A stretch of DNA of 64,000 bases from Diadema setosum. Taxonomy: Eukaryota > Echinodermata > Echinoidea > Diadematoida > Diadematidae. The notes beneath the pieces are model-generated. The model was not told the DNA's origin. It ran no database searches and saw nothing but the letters and a program-made list of their open reading frames with translations. Both the position numbers and the translations under genes were made by a program. Shown here in pieces: positions 12,848-25,077 of the stretch. Positions within the stretch are counted from its first letter, which is position 1, and every line of letters starts with the position of its first letter. The stretch spans positions 30,515,680-30,579,679 of the forward strand of contig CM067066.1 in NCBI GenBank assembly GCA_033980235.1. The letters run 5' to 3'.

Positions 12848-14602
12848 CTAGACTTGGAATTTGTCAAGACTGACAAATTAGGTGATCCGATTCTCTTTTA
12901 ATCAATGATTCGAGTCCTGATCGCAACAGGCATGACCATATAGGTTTCATCTGTGTTTAGAGACATTGGCCGTGTGATATTTGGATTCTCATTTAGAAAA
13001 GAGAGCCAGGTCTGCCATCTTAGGTATCAAATTCGGTATACACTATAACGAAGATACAGAATGAAGTATATTTGACCATTGACCCAACTTTGCACAGCCT
13101 AGATGGCATCTGAGCAAAAAGTGGTTATTTTGTGAAATGATTCTTGTAACATGGTCTTTGAGTGTGCAAAATATGGGAAAGATAGGACATGTATTCACCA
13201 AGATACAGGTTGAAACGTTTATGACCTTTGACCCTAATTAACATACCCAAGATGGTGTCTGATCAAGTAGTTGTCATTTTGTGAAATAATGTACGTGACA
13301 TGAACTAAACATGTGCAAAATATGGTGGTGATAGGGTATGTTTTTCTTGAGTTATTGCAAAGAAAGTTGCAGAAAGGAAGAAATATTTCAATACATCGAA
13401 GATAAGCTTTAATTTCAACCAAGTTTTTGGACGTGATGCCGACTCCGTATGAAAAAACGAAGGGCACATTCACGATAGCCCAAAGTCTCAGCTACAACAT
13501 ACTAAAATATGGGAGAAATTCACCGAAGCATAAGTGAGCTAGTGCTCGATAAAGATAGTCATGTCAGTTTTCATTTCCAGAAAAACTGCACTCCCATAGA
13601 GATAACACGTAAACTGGTCAAATTTGACAAGGTTACTTTTAATCCCTTTTTACGAGGTGATGCCGTCATCCAATAAAAATGCTGTTTTTATATGACTGAA
13701 AGACCATTAAATAAACTACAACATATTGAGATTTGGGTGAAAATTTGCAAAGGATAACTGAGATACGCTCGAGTGAACTTGAAATTTGATGACGTCATTT
13801 TGAAAATTTACTTTTTTAATTGTATTAAGAAATTTGATATCTTTTAATCATTTTTCCAGCATAGATGACCCATGAAATGACATGTACAACTCATCAGCTT
13901 TCAGAATATGTAAAGAAAATGGAGGGTCACCGTCCATCCTGACGAGTAGAATCGGATTTAAAATTGGCAGTTTTTTGGCATACTTCCACTGTATATCGCC
14001 ATTGACGAGCGCGCGGAATTTTAACTTTCACGGGTCCGTATGACGTCATATTGAGTCGGATTGACTTGAAACTTGGTAGAAATATTTCTTGACATTTGAG
14101 ACATCTGATCCAAGTGAAAAAAACGGGTAATTTCTATTGCATATGAGCTGTGCATGCGTATATGCGCGCGCGCGTACGCGTCCGTCCGATTTTTTCAATT
14201 TTTCAAAAAATGCTCCAAATGGTCTAAAACGTGTGCAAAATAAATTTGAGCTCGATTGGAGCATACAAATATTTCAACGCGCGCGTACGCGCACGTTTTA
14301 AGGGTATAGATGAAATTTGAAAACATGAAAAAAATTAGCTTGACTTGAACTATTTGTGACGTAAATTTCATTGAAAAATTCCATTCCGTTAATGAGATAT
14401 GAATGAGAATGTGTTTTCATATAATGACGTCATAATGACGTCACCGTCTAATGATCACTATGGTTTTATAAAATTTGTCGTCCTTGGGACATGATACATA
14501 TATGGTATAATTTTGAAATTGATAGGAAGAGCACTTTCTGAGCTAATCGATACACAACTTTTGAGGAGAGAGATCTTTTTTGTGACAACGGGAAGTTTAA
14601 CA
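12848..14602 (+). repeat. Array unit 5 (short form)
   Basis: Starts CTAGACTTGG and has a single copy of each internal segment. It ends with the same alternative tail as unit 1 (GATCTTTTTTGTGACAACGG near 14572) and has no terminal hairpin. One TGACGTCATATTG element follows the GCGCGCG tract, as in other units. Confidence 0.83.
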
Positions 14603-16968
14603 CTAGACTCGGAATTTGTCAAGACTGACAAATTAGGTGATCCGATCTGTTCGTAAATCAACGATTTGAGTCTCCTGATCCCAATAGGCATGACCATACC
14701 GGTTTCATCTGTGTTTAGTGGACATTGGCCGTGTGATGTTTGGATTCTCATTTAGAAAAGGGAGTCAGACCTGCCATCTATGGTACACAATTCCGTATAC
14801 ACTAACGAAGATACAGAATGAAGTATATTTGACCTTTGACCCAACTTTGCACAGACAAGATGGCATCTGAGCAAAAAGTGGTTATTTTGTGAAATGATCC
14901 TTGTAACATGGTCTTTACGTGTGCAAAATATGGGAAAGATAGGACATGTATTCACCAAGATACAGGATGATACATTTATGACCTTTGACCCTAATTTACA
15001 TACCCAAGATGACGTCTGATCAAGTAGTTGTAATTGTATGAAATAATGTACGTGACATGAACTAAACATGTGCAAAACATGGGGGTGATAAGGCCTGTTT
15101 TTCTTGAGTTATTGTAAAGAAAGTTGCTGAAAGAAAGAAATATCTCAATACATCAAAGATCAGCTTTAATTTCAACCAAGTTTTTGGACGTGATCCCGAC
15201 ATCGTATGAACAATGAAGGACATATTTTCGATAGCCCAAAGTCTCAGCTACAACATATTAAAATCTGGGAGAAATTCACCGAAGCATAAGTGAGCTAGTG
15301 CTCGATAAAGACAATCATGTCAATTTTCACATCTACAAAAATCCCCTCCCATAGAGATAACACGTCATAACGAAGATAAAGAAAGAAGTACATATGACCT
15401 TTGACCCCACTTTGCACAGCCAAGATGGCATCTGAGCAAAAAGTGGTTATTTTGTGAAATGATCCTTGTAACATGGTCGTTACGTGTGCAAAATATGAAA
15501 AAGATTGGACATGTATTCACCAAGATACAAGATGATACATTTATGACCTTTGACCCTAATTTACATACCCAAGATGACCTCTGATCAAGTAGTTGTTATT
15601 TTATGAAATAATGTACGTGACAAGAACTAAACATGTGCAAAATATTGGGCTGATAGAGCTTGTTTTTCTTGAGTTATTGTAAAGAAAGTTGCAAAAAGAA
15701 AGGAATATCTCAATACATCGAAGATAAGCTTTAATTTCAACCAAGTTTTTGGACATGATCCCGACACTGTATGAAAAAACAAAGGGCACACTTACGATAG
15801 CGCAAAGTCTCAGCTACATTATATCAAAATCTGGGAGAAATTCACCGAAGCATAAGTGAGCTAGTGCTCGAAAAAGACAGTCATGTCAATTTTCATTTCC
15901 AGAAAAACTGCACTCCCATAGAGATAACACGTAAACTGGTCAAATTTGACAAGATTACTTTCAATCCATTTTTACGAGGTGATACCGTCATCCAATCAAA
16001 ATGTTGTTATTACATTTATGAAAGAGTATTTAATAAGCTACAACATACTGAAATCTGGGTGAAAATTGGCAAAGGATAAGTGAGATACGCTCGAGTGAAC
16101 TTGAAATTTGATGACGTCATTTTGAAAATTTACTTTTTTAATTTTATTAAGAAATTTGATATCTTTTAATCATTTTTCCAGCATCGCCAACCCATGAATT
16201 GACATGTACAACTCACCAGCTTTCAGAATATGTCAAGAAAATGGGGGGTCACCGTCCATCCTGACGAGTAAAATCGGATTCAAAATTGGCGGTTTTTTGG
16301 CATTGTTGGACTGTATATCGCCATTGACGCGCGCGCGGAATTTCAACTTTGACGGGTCCGTATGACGTCATATTGAGTCGGATTGACTTGAAACTTGGTA
16401 GAAATATTCCTTGACATTTCAGGCATCCAATAAGTTTGAAAAAATGGGAAATTTCTATTGCATATGAGCTGTGCGTGCGTATATGTGCGCGCGCGTACGC
16501 GTCCGTCCAATTTTTTCAATTTTTCAAAAAATGCTCCAAATGGTCTGAAACGTGTCGAAAAAAAATTTGAGCTCGATTTGAGCATACAAATATTTCAACG
16601 CGCGCGTACGCGCACGTTTTAAGAGAAAATATGAATTTTGAGAATATGAGTAGAATGCGCTTGACTTGAAATATATGTGACGTAAATTTCATTGAAAAAT
16701 TCCATTCCATTAATGAGATATGATTGAGAATGTGTTTTCATATAATGACGTCATAGTGACGTCACGGTCGACTGATCACTTTGATTTTAGTTCGATTGCT
16801 GTCTTCGGGAGACGATACATATATGGTATAAGTTTGAAATTGATAGGAAGAGGACTTTCTGAGCTAATCGATACACAACTTTTGGGGAGAAAGAAGAAAA
16901 AGAAGAAGAAGAAGAAAGAATCCGTACAAAAACAGAAGGTGATCCGAGAGGATACTCGGATCACCTAA
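14603..16968 (+). repeat. Array unit 6
   Basis: Starts CTAGACTCGG. It contains duplicated TGACCTTTGACC subrepeats and ends in an AAG run and a hairpin (16938-16965). Its length almost equals unit 9 (2366 versus 2365 bp), but the two have different start variants. Confidence 0.83.
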
Positions 16969-18936
16969 CTAGACTCGGAATTTGTCAACACTGACAAATT
17001 AGGTGATCCGATCTCTTCGAAAATCAATGATTTGAGTCCTGATCCAAATATTCATGACCATACAGGTTTCATCTGTGTTGACGGGACATTGGCCGTGTGA
17101 TGTTTGGATTCTCATTTAGAAAAGGGAGTGAGACCTGCCATCTTTGGTACCGAATTCCGTATACACTAACGGAAATACAGAATGAAGTATATTTGACCTT
17201 TGACCTCACTTTGTACACCCAAGATGGCGTCTAAGCAAAAAGTGATTATTTTATGAAATGATTCTTGTAACATGGTCTTTGCGTGTGCAAAATATGGGAA
17301 AGATAGGACATGTATTCACCAAGATACAGGATGAAACATTTATGACCTTTGACCCTAATTTACATACCCAAGATGGTGTCCGATCAAGTAGTTGTTATTT
17401 TATGAAATAATGTACGTGACATGTACTAGACATGTGCAAAATATGGGATTGATAGCCATTGTTGTTGTTCATCTATTGCACAGAAAGTAGTAGAAATAAA
17501 GAAAAAAAATTATGTTATTTTATAGAAATTTGAAGGAGAAGCATAAAAAAATCAGAAAAAGATAAAGTAAGGAAAGGGAGATTAAGATTAACTAAAGAAA
17601 AAGAAGAAAAAAGTGTTTAAAAAAATTAAAAAAAAATATTGGCAGGAGTGAGCCTCGAACCAGGGACCTTAGGATTACGAGTCGGATGCGCTACGCAATG
17701 ACCTATTTCATTCTCCATAGGCCCTGTGTATTAAGCAAAGTGACGCTGCATCGAAGCCTCGTGCCATTTTCAATGAAGTTTTTCGACGTGATGCTGACAT
17801 CGTATGAAAAAATGGAGGGCACACTTACGATAGCCCAAAGTCTCAGCTACAACATACTAAAATCTGGGAGAAATTCACCGAAGCATAAGTGAGCTAGTGC
17901 TCGAAAAAGAGAGTCATGTCAATTTTCACTGCCAGAAAAACTGCTCTCCCATAGAGATAACACGTAAACTGGTCAAATTTGGCAATATTACTTTCAATCC
18001 ATTTTTACGAGGTGATGCCGTCATCCAATCAAAATTTTGTAATTATATTAATGAAAGATCATTTAATAAGCTACAACATACTGAAATCTGGGTGTAAATT
18101 GGCAAAGGATAAGTGAGATACACTCGAGTGAACGTGAAATTTGATGACGTCATTTTCAAAATTTACTTTTTTTACTGTATTAAGAAATTTGATATCTTTT
18201 AATCATTTTGCCAGCATCGCCAACCCATGAAATAACATGTCCAACTCATCAGCTTTCATAATATGTAAAGAAAATGGGGGGTCACCGTCCATCCTGACGA
18301 GTAAAATCGGATTTAGAACTGGCATTTTTTTTGGCATCGTTGCACTGTATATCGCCATTGACGCGCGCGCGGAATTTCAACTTTGACGGGCCCGTATGAC
18401 GTCATATTGGGTCGGATTGACTTGAAACTTGGTAGAAATATTCCTTGACATTTTAGACATCCGATAAGTGTAAAAAAACGGGAAATTTCTATTGCATATG
18501 AGCTGTGTGTGCGAATATGTGCGCGCGCGTACGTGTCCGTCCAATTTTTTCAATTTTTCAAAAAATGCTCCAAATAGTCTGAAACGTGTGCAAAAAAAAT
18601 TTGAGCTCGATTTGAGCATACAAATATTTCAACGCGCGCGTACGCGCACGTTTTAAGAGAAAATATGAATTTTGAGAATATGAGTAAAATGCGCATAACT
18701 TGAAATGTATGTGACGTAAATTTAATTGAAGAATTCCATTCCATTAATGAGATATGATTGAAAATGTGTTTTCATATAATGACGTCATAGTGACGTCACG
18801 GTCGACTGATCACTATGATTTTACTTGATCTGTCGTCTTTGGGACATCATACATATATGGTATAAGTTTGACATTGAAAGGTAATGCACTTTCTGAGCTA
18901 ACCGCTGCACAAATTTTGCCCAGAAATAAAGAAGAA
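16969..18936 (+). repeat. Array unit 7 (tRNA-cassette type)
   Basis: Starts CTAGACTCGG. The first 350 bp differ from unit 3 at only a few positions by eye. The tRNA-like cassette is at 17641-17709. The 3' end goes straight from AATAAAGAAGAA into the next CTAGA, without the hairpin. Confidence 0.84.
17641..17709 (-). repeat. tRNA-like cassette, copy 2
   Basis: Same position within the unit as copy 1, with only a few substitutions, including GGCAGGAGTG for GGCAGGGGTG on the plus strand. The shared position in four units shows one insertion followed by amplification of the unit, not four independent insertions. Confidence 0.5.
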
Positions 18937-20732
18937 CTAGAGATTGTAATTTGTCATCACTGACAAATTAAGGTGATCCGATTTTTTTTTAATCAATGAT
19001 TCGAGTCCTGATAGTGCAAGGTCTCAGCTACAACATATCAAAATCTGAGAGAAATTCACCGAAGCATAAGTAAGATAGTGCTCGATAAAGAGAGTCATGT
19101 CAATTTTCACATCTAAAAAATTCCCTCCCATAGAGATAACACGTCATAGGGAAGATAGAAAAAGAAGTACATATGAACTTTGACCCCACTTTGCACAGAC
19201 AAGATGGCATCTGAGCAAAAAGTGGTAATTTTATGAAATGATCCCTGTAACATGGTCTTTACGTGTGCAAAATATGGGAAAGATAGGACATGTATTCACC
19301 AAGATACAGGATGAAACATCTATGACCTTTGACCCTAATTTACATACCCAAGATGGCGTCTGATCAAGTAGTTGTTATTTTATGAAATAATGTTCGTGAC
19401 ATAAACTAAACATGTGCAAAATATGGTGGTGATAGGGTATGTTTTTCTTTAGTTATTGCACATAACGTTGCAAAAAGAAAGAAATATTTCAATACATCGA
19501 AGATAAACTTTAATTTCAAGTAAGTTTTTGGACGTGATCCCGACATCGTATGAAAAAACGAAGGGCACACTAACGATAGCCCAAAGTCTCAGCTACAACA
19601 TATCAAAATCTTGGAGAAATTTACCGAAGCATAAGTGAGCTAGTGCTCGATAAAGATAGTAATGTCAATTTTCATTTCCATAAAAACTGCACTCCCATAG
19701 AGATTACACGTAAACTGGTCAAATTTGACAAGGTTACTTTCAATCCATTTTTACGAGGTGATACCGTCATCCAATCAAAATTATGTTTTTAAATTTGTGA
19801 AAGAACATTTCATAAGCTACAACATATTGAAATTTGGGTGAAAATTGGCAAAGGATAAGTGAGATACGATGGAGTAAACTTGAAATTTGATGACGTCATT
19901 TTGAAAATTTACTTTTTTTACTTTGTTAAGAAATTTGATATCTTTCAATCATTTTGTCAGCATAGCCAACCCATGAAATGACATGTACAACTCATCAGCT
20001 TTCAGAATATGTCAAGAAAATGGGGGGTCACCGTCCATCCTGACGAGTAAAATTGGATTTAATTTTCGCGGTTTTTGGGCATAGTTGCACTGTATATCGC
20101 CATTGACGCGCGCGCGGAATTTCAACTTTGACGGGGCCGTATGACGTCATATTGAGTTGGATGGACTTGAAACTTGGTAGAAATATTCCTTGACATTTCG
20201 GACATCCGATCCGTTTGAATAAACTGAAAATTTCTATTTCATATTAGCTGTGCGTGCGAATATGTGCGCGCGCGTACGCGTCCGTCCAATTTTTTCAATT
20301 TTTCAAAAAATGCTCCAAATGGTCTGAAACGTGTGCAAAAAAAATTTGAGCTCGATTTGAGCATACAAATATTTCAACGCGCGCGTACGCGCGCGTTTTG
20401 AGATAAATATGAATTTTGAGAATATGAAGAGAATTCGCTTGACCTGAAATATATGTGACTTAAATTTCATTGAAAAATTCCTTTCCATTAATGAGATATG
20501 CATGAAAATGTGTTTTCATATAATGACGTCATAGTGACGTCACGGTCGACTGATCACTATGATTTTACTTGCGCTGTCGTCTTTGCGACATGATACATAT
20601 ATGGTGTAAGTTTGACATTGAGAGGCAATGCACTTTCTGAGCTAACCTCTGCACAACTTTTGTCCAGAAATAAACAATCAGTACAGATACAGAAGGTGAT
20701 CCGAAGGATATTCGGATCACCTAATAAAAATA
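18937..20732 (+). repeat. Array unit 8 (internal deletion)
   Basis: Starts CTAGAGATTG. At about 19012 the sequence passes from GAGTCCTGAT directly into GTGCAAGGTCTCAGC. Roughly half a kilobase of subrepeat module present in other units is missing at that join. The rest is collinear. The terminal hairpin is the 27-bp variant at 20695-20721. Confidence 0.82.
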
Positions 20733-23097
20733 CTAGAGATTGTAATTTGTCCTCACTGACAAATTAAGGTGATCCGATTTTTTTTTTAATCAATGATTCG
20801 AGTCCTGATCGCAATATGCATGACAATACAAGTTTCATCTGTGTTTAGAGACATTGGCCGTGTGCTGTTTGGATTCTCATTTAGAAAAGGGAGTCATATC
20901 TGTCATCTTTGGTACCAAATTCTGTATTCACTGAATAACGATTTCTGCAACGAATACATATGACCTTTGACCGACCTTTACACTCCCAAGATGGCATCTG
21001 AGGAAAAAGTGGTTATTTTGTGAAATGATTCTTGCGACATCGTCTATATACGTGTGCAAAATATGGCAAAGATAGGACAGGTGTTCACCAAGATACAAAA
21101 TGCAACATTCTTGACCTTTGACACTTATTTACATACCCAAGATATTGTCCAATCAAGTAGTTGTTATCTCATGAAATAATATACGTGAAATGAACTAAAC
21201 ATGTGCAAAATATGGAGGTGATAGGGCGTGTTTTTCTTGAGTTATTGCAAAGAAAGTTGCAGAAAGAAAGAAATATCTGAATACATCGAAGATAAGCTTT
21301 AAGTTCAACCAAGATTTTTAACATGATTCCGACATCGCATGAAAAAAACGAATGGCACATAACGATAGCGCAAAGTCTCAGCTACGACGTATTAAAATCT
21401 GGGAGAAATTCACGGAAGGGTAAGTGAGCTAGTGCTCGATAAAGACAATCATGTCAATTTTCACATTTAAAAAAATTCCCTCCCATAGAGATAACACGTC
21501 ATAACAAAGATACAGAAAGAAGTACATATGACATTTGACCCCAATTTGCACAGACAAGATGGCATCTGAGCAAAAAGTGGTTATTTTGTGAAATGATTCT
21601 TGTAACATGGTCTTTACGTGTGCAAAATATGGGAAAGATAAGACATGTATTCACCAAGATACAGGATGAAACATCTATGACCTTTGACCCTAATTTACAT
21701 ACCCAACATGGCGTCTGATCAAGTAGTTGTTATTTTATGAAATAATGTAGGTGACATGAACTAAACATGTGCAAAATATGGGGGTGATAGGGGCTGTTTC
21801 TTTTGAGTTATTGCAAAGAAAGTTGCAGAAAGAAAGGAGTATCTCAATACATCGAAGATAAACTTTAATTTCAAGTAAGTTTTTTGACGTGATCGCAACA
21901 TCGTATGAAGATACAAAGAGCACACTTACGATAGCCCTAAGTGTCAGCTACAACATATTAAAATCTGGGAGAAATTCACCGAAGCGTAAGTAAGCTAGTG
22001 CTCGATAAAGACAGTCATGTCAATTTTCATTTCCAGAAAAACTGCACTCCCATAGAGATTACACGTAAACTGGTCAAATTTGACAAGGTTACTTTCAATC
22101 CATTTTTATGAGGTGATGACGTCATCCAATCAAAATGTTGTTAATATAAATATGAAAGTACATTTAATAAGCTACAACATACTGAAAACTGGGTGAAAAT
22201 TGGCAAAGGATAAGTGAGATACGCTCGAGTGAACTTGAAAATTGATGACGTCATTTTGAAAATTTACATTTTTTACTTTATTAAGAAATTTGATGTCTTT
22301 TAATCATTTTGCCAGCATCGCAAACCCATGAATTGACATGTTCAACTCATCAGCTTTCAAAATATGTAAAGAAAATGGGGGGTCACCGTCCATCCTGACG
22401 AGTAAAATCGGATTTAAAATTGCCAGTTTTTTGGCATAGTTACACTGTATATCGCCATTGACGCGCGCGCGGAATTTCAAATTTTACGGGCCCGTATGAC
22501 GTCATATTGAGTCGGATTGACTTGAAACTTGGTATAAATATTTCTTGACATTTCAGACATCCGATCAAAGTGAAAAAACTTGAAATTTCAATTAAAAATG
22601 AGCTGTGCGTGCGTATATGCGCGCGCGCGTACGCGTCCGTCCGATTTTTTCAATTTTTCAAAAAATGCTCCAAATTGTCTGAAACGTGTGCAAAAAAATT
22701 TTGAGCTCGATTGGAGCATACAAATATTTCAACGCGCGCGTACGCGCACGTTTTAAGACAATATATGAATTTTGAGAACATGAGTAAAATGCGCATAACT
22801 TGAAATATATGTGACGTAAATTTCATTGAAAAATTCTATTCCATTAATGAGATATGATTGAGAATGTGTTTTCATATAATGACGTCACAGTGACGTCACG
22901 GTCGATTGATCACAATGATACATTAGATTTGTCGTCTTTGGGACATGATGCATACATGGTATAATTTTGAAATTGATAGGCAGCGGACTTTCTGAGCTAA
23001 CCTCTGCACAACTTTTGGGGAGAAATAAAGAAATAAAGAAGAAGAAAGAATCCGTACAGATACAGAAGGTGATCCGAAGGATACTCGGATCACCTAA
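20733..23097 (+). repeat. Array unit 9
   Basis: Starts CTAGAGATTG, close to the starts of units 4 and 8. It contains two successive subrepeat rounds and a duplicated CTCAGCTAC segment. It ends with a 27-bp hairpin variant (23068-23094). Confidence 0.83.
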
Positions 23098-25077
23098 CTA
23101 GAACCGGAATTTGTCAACACTGACAAATTAGGTGATCCGATCTCTTCGAAAATCAATTATTTGAGTCCTGATCCAAATATTCATAACCATACAGGTTTCA
23201 TCTGTGTTGACGGGACATTGGCCGTGTGATGTTTGTGAATTCTCATTTAGAAAAGGGAGTGAGACCTGCCATCTTTGGTACCGAATTCCGTATACACTAA
23301 CGGAAATACAGAATGAAGTATATTTGACCTTTGACCTCACTTTGCACACCCAAGATGGCGTGTAAGCAAAAAGTGATTATTTTATGAAATGATTCTTGTA
23401 ACATGGTCTTTGCGTGTGCAAAATATGGGAAAGATATGACATGTATTCACCAAGATACAGGATGAAACATTTATGACCTTTGACCCAAATTTACATACCC
23501 AAGATGGTGTCCGATCAAGTAGTTGTTATTTTATGAAATAATGTACGTGACATGTACTAAACATGTGCAAAATATGGGATTGATAGCCATTGTTGTTGTT
23601 CATCTATTGCACAGAAAGTAGTAGAAATAAAGAAAAATAAAGAAAAATTGTTATTTTATAGAAATTTGAAGGAGAAACATTAAAAAAAAAATCAGAAAAA
23701 GATAAAGTAAGGAAGGGGAGATTAAGATTAACTAAAGAAAAAGAAGAAAAAAGTGTTTAAAAAAAATTAAAAAAAAATATTGGCAGGAGCGAGCCTCGAA
23801 CCAGGGACCTTAGGATTACGAGTCGGATGCGCTACGCAATGACCTATTTCATTCTCCATAGGCCCTGTGTATTAAGCAACATGACGCTGCATCGAAGCCT
23901 CGTGCCATTTTCAACCAAGTTTTTTGACGTGATGCCGACATCGTATGAAAAAATGGAGGGCACACTTACAATAGCCCAAAGTCTCAGCTACAACATACTA
24001 AAATCTGGGAGAAATTCACCGAAGCATAAGTGAACTAGTGCTCGAAAAAGAGAGTCATGTCAATTTTCAATGCCAGAAAAACTGCTCTCCCATAGAGATA
24101 ACACGTAAACTGGTCAAATTTGACAATATTACTTTCAATCCATTTTTACGAGGTGATGCCGTCCTCCAATCAAAATGTTGTAATTATATTAATGAAAGAT
24201 CATTTAATAAGGTACAACATACTGAAATTTGGGTGTAAATTGGCAAAGGATAAGTGAGATGCGCTCGAGTGAACTTGAAATTTGATGACGTCATTTTGAA
24301 AATTTACTTTTTTTACTTTATTAAGAATTTTGATATCTTTTGATCATTTTGCCAGCATCGCCAACTCATGAAATAACATATCCAACTCATCAGCTTTCAG
24401 AATATGTAAAGAAAATGGGGGGTCACCGTCCATCCTGACGAGTAAAATCGGATTTAAAATTGGCGTTTTTTTTTGCATCGTTGCACTGTATATCGCCATT
24501 GACGCGCGCGCGGAATTTCACCTTTGACGGGCCCGTATGACGTCATATTGAGTCGGATTGACTTGAAACTTGGAACAAATATTCCTTGACATTTTAGGCA
24601 TCCGATAAGTGTAAAAAAACGGGAAATTTCCACTGCATATGAGCTGTGTGTGCGAATATGCGCGCGCGCGTACGCGTCCGTCCAATTTTTTCAATTTTTC
24701 AAAAAATGCTCCAAATGGTCTGAAACGTGTGCAAAAAAAATTTGAGCTCGATTTGAGCATACAAATATTTCAACGCGCGCGTACGCGCACGTTTTAAGAG
24801 AAAATATGAATTTTGAGGACTTGAGTAGAATGCGCATAACTTGAATTATATGTGACGTAAATTTCATTGCAAAATTCCATTCCATTAATGAGATATGATT
24901 GAGAATGTGTTTTCATATAATGACGTCATAGTGACGTCACGGTCGACTGATCACTTTGATTTTAGTTCGATTGCCGTCTTTGGGAGACGATACATATGTG
25001 GTATAAATTTGAAATCGATAGGAAGAGGACTTTCTGAGCTAATCGATGCACAACTTTTGGGGAGAAATAACAAAGAA
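23098..25077 (+). repeat. Array unit 10 (tRNA-cassette type)
   Basis: Starts CTAGAACCGG like unit 3. The tRNA-like cassette is at 23782-23850. No terminal hairpin; the unit ends GAAATAACAAAGAA just before CTAGA. Confidence 0.84.
23782..23850 (-). repeat. tRNA-like cassette, copy 3
   Basis: Same context as the other copies. The B-box-like segment is intact; the plus strand reads GGCAGGAGCG here. The adjacent A-rich stretch is slightly longer. Confidence 0.5.

Noticed and set aside
12848..25077. Three-unit higher-order repeat (units 5-7 and 8-10, both about 6.1 kb)
   Set aside because: The lengths match, but start variants and tails of the paired units do not, and unit 8 is short because of a deletion. 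Probably coincidence.
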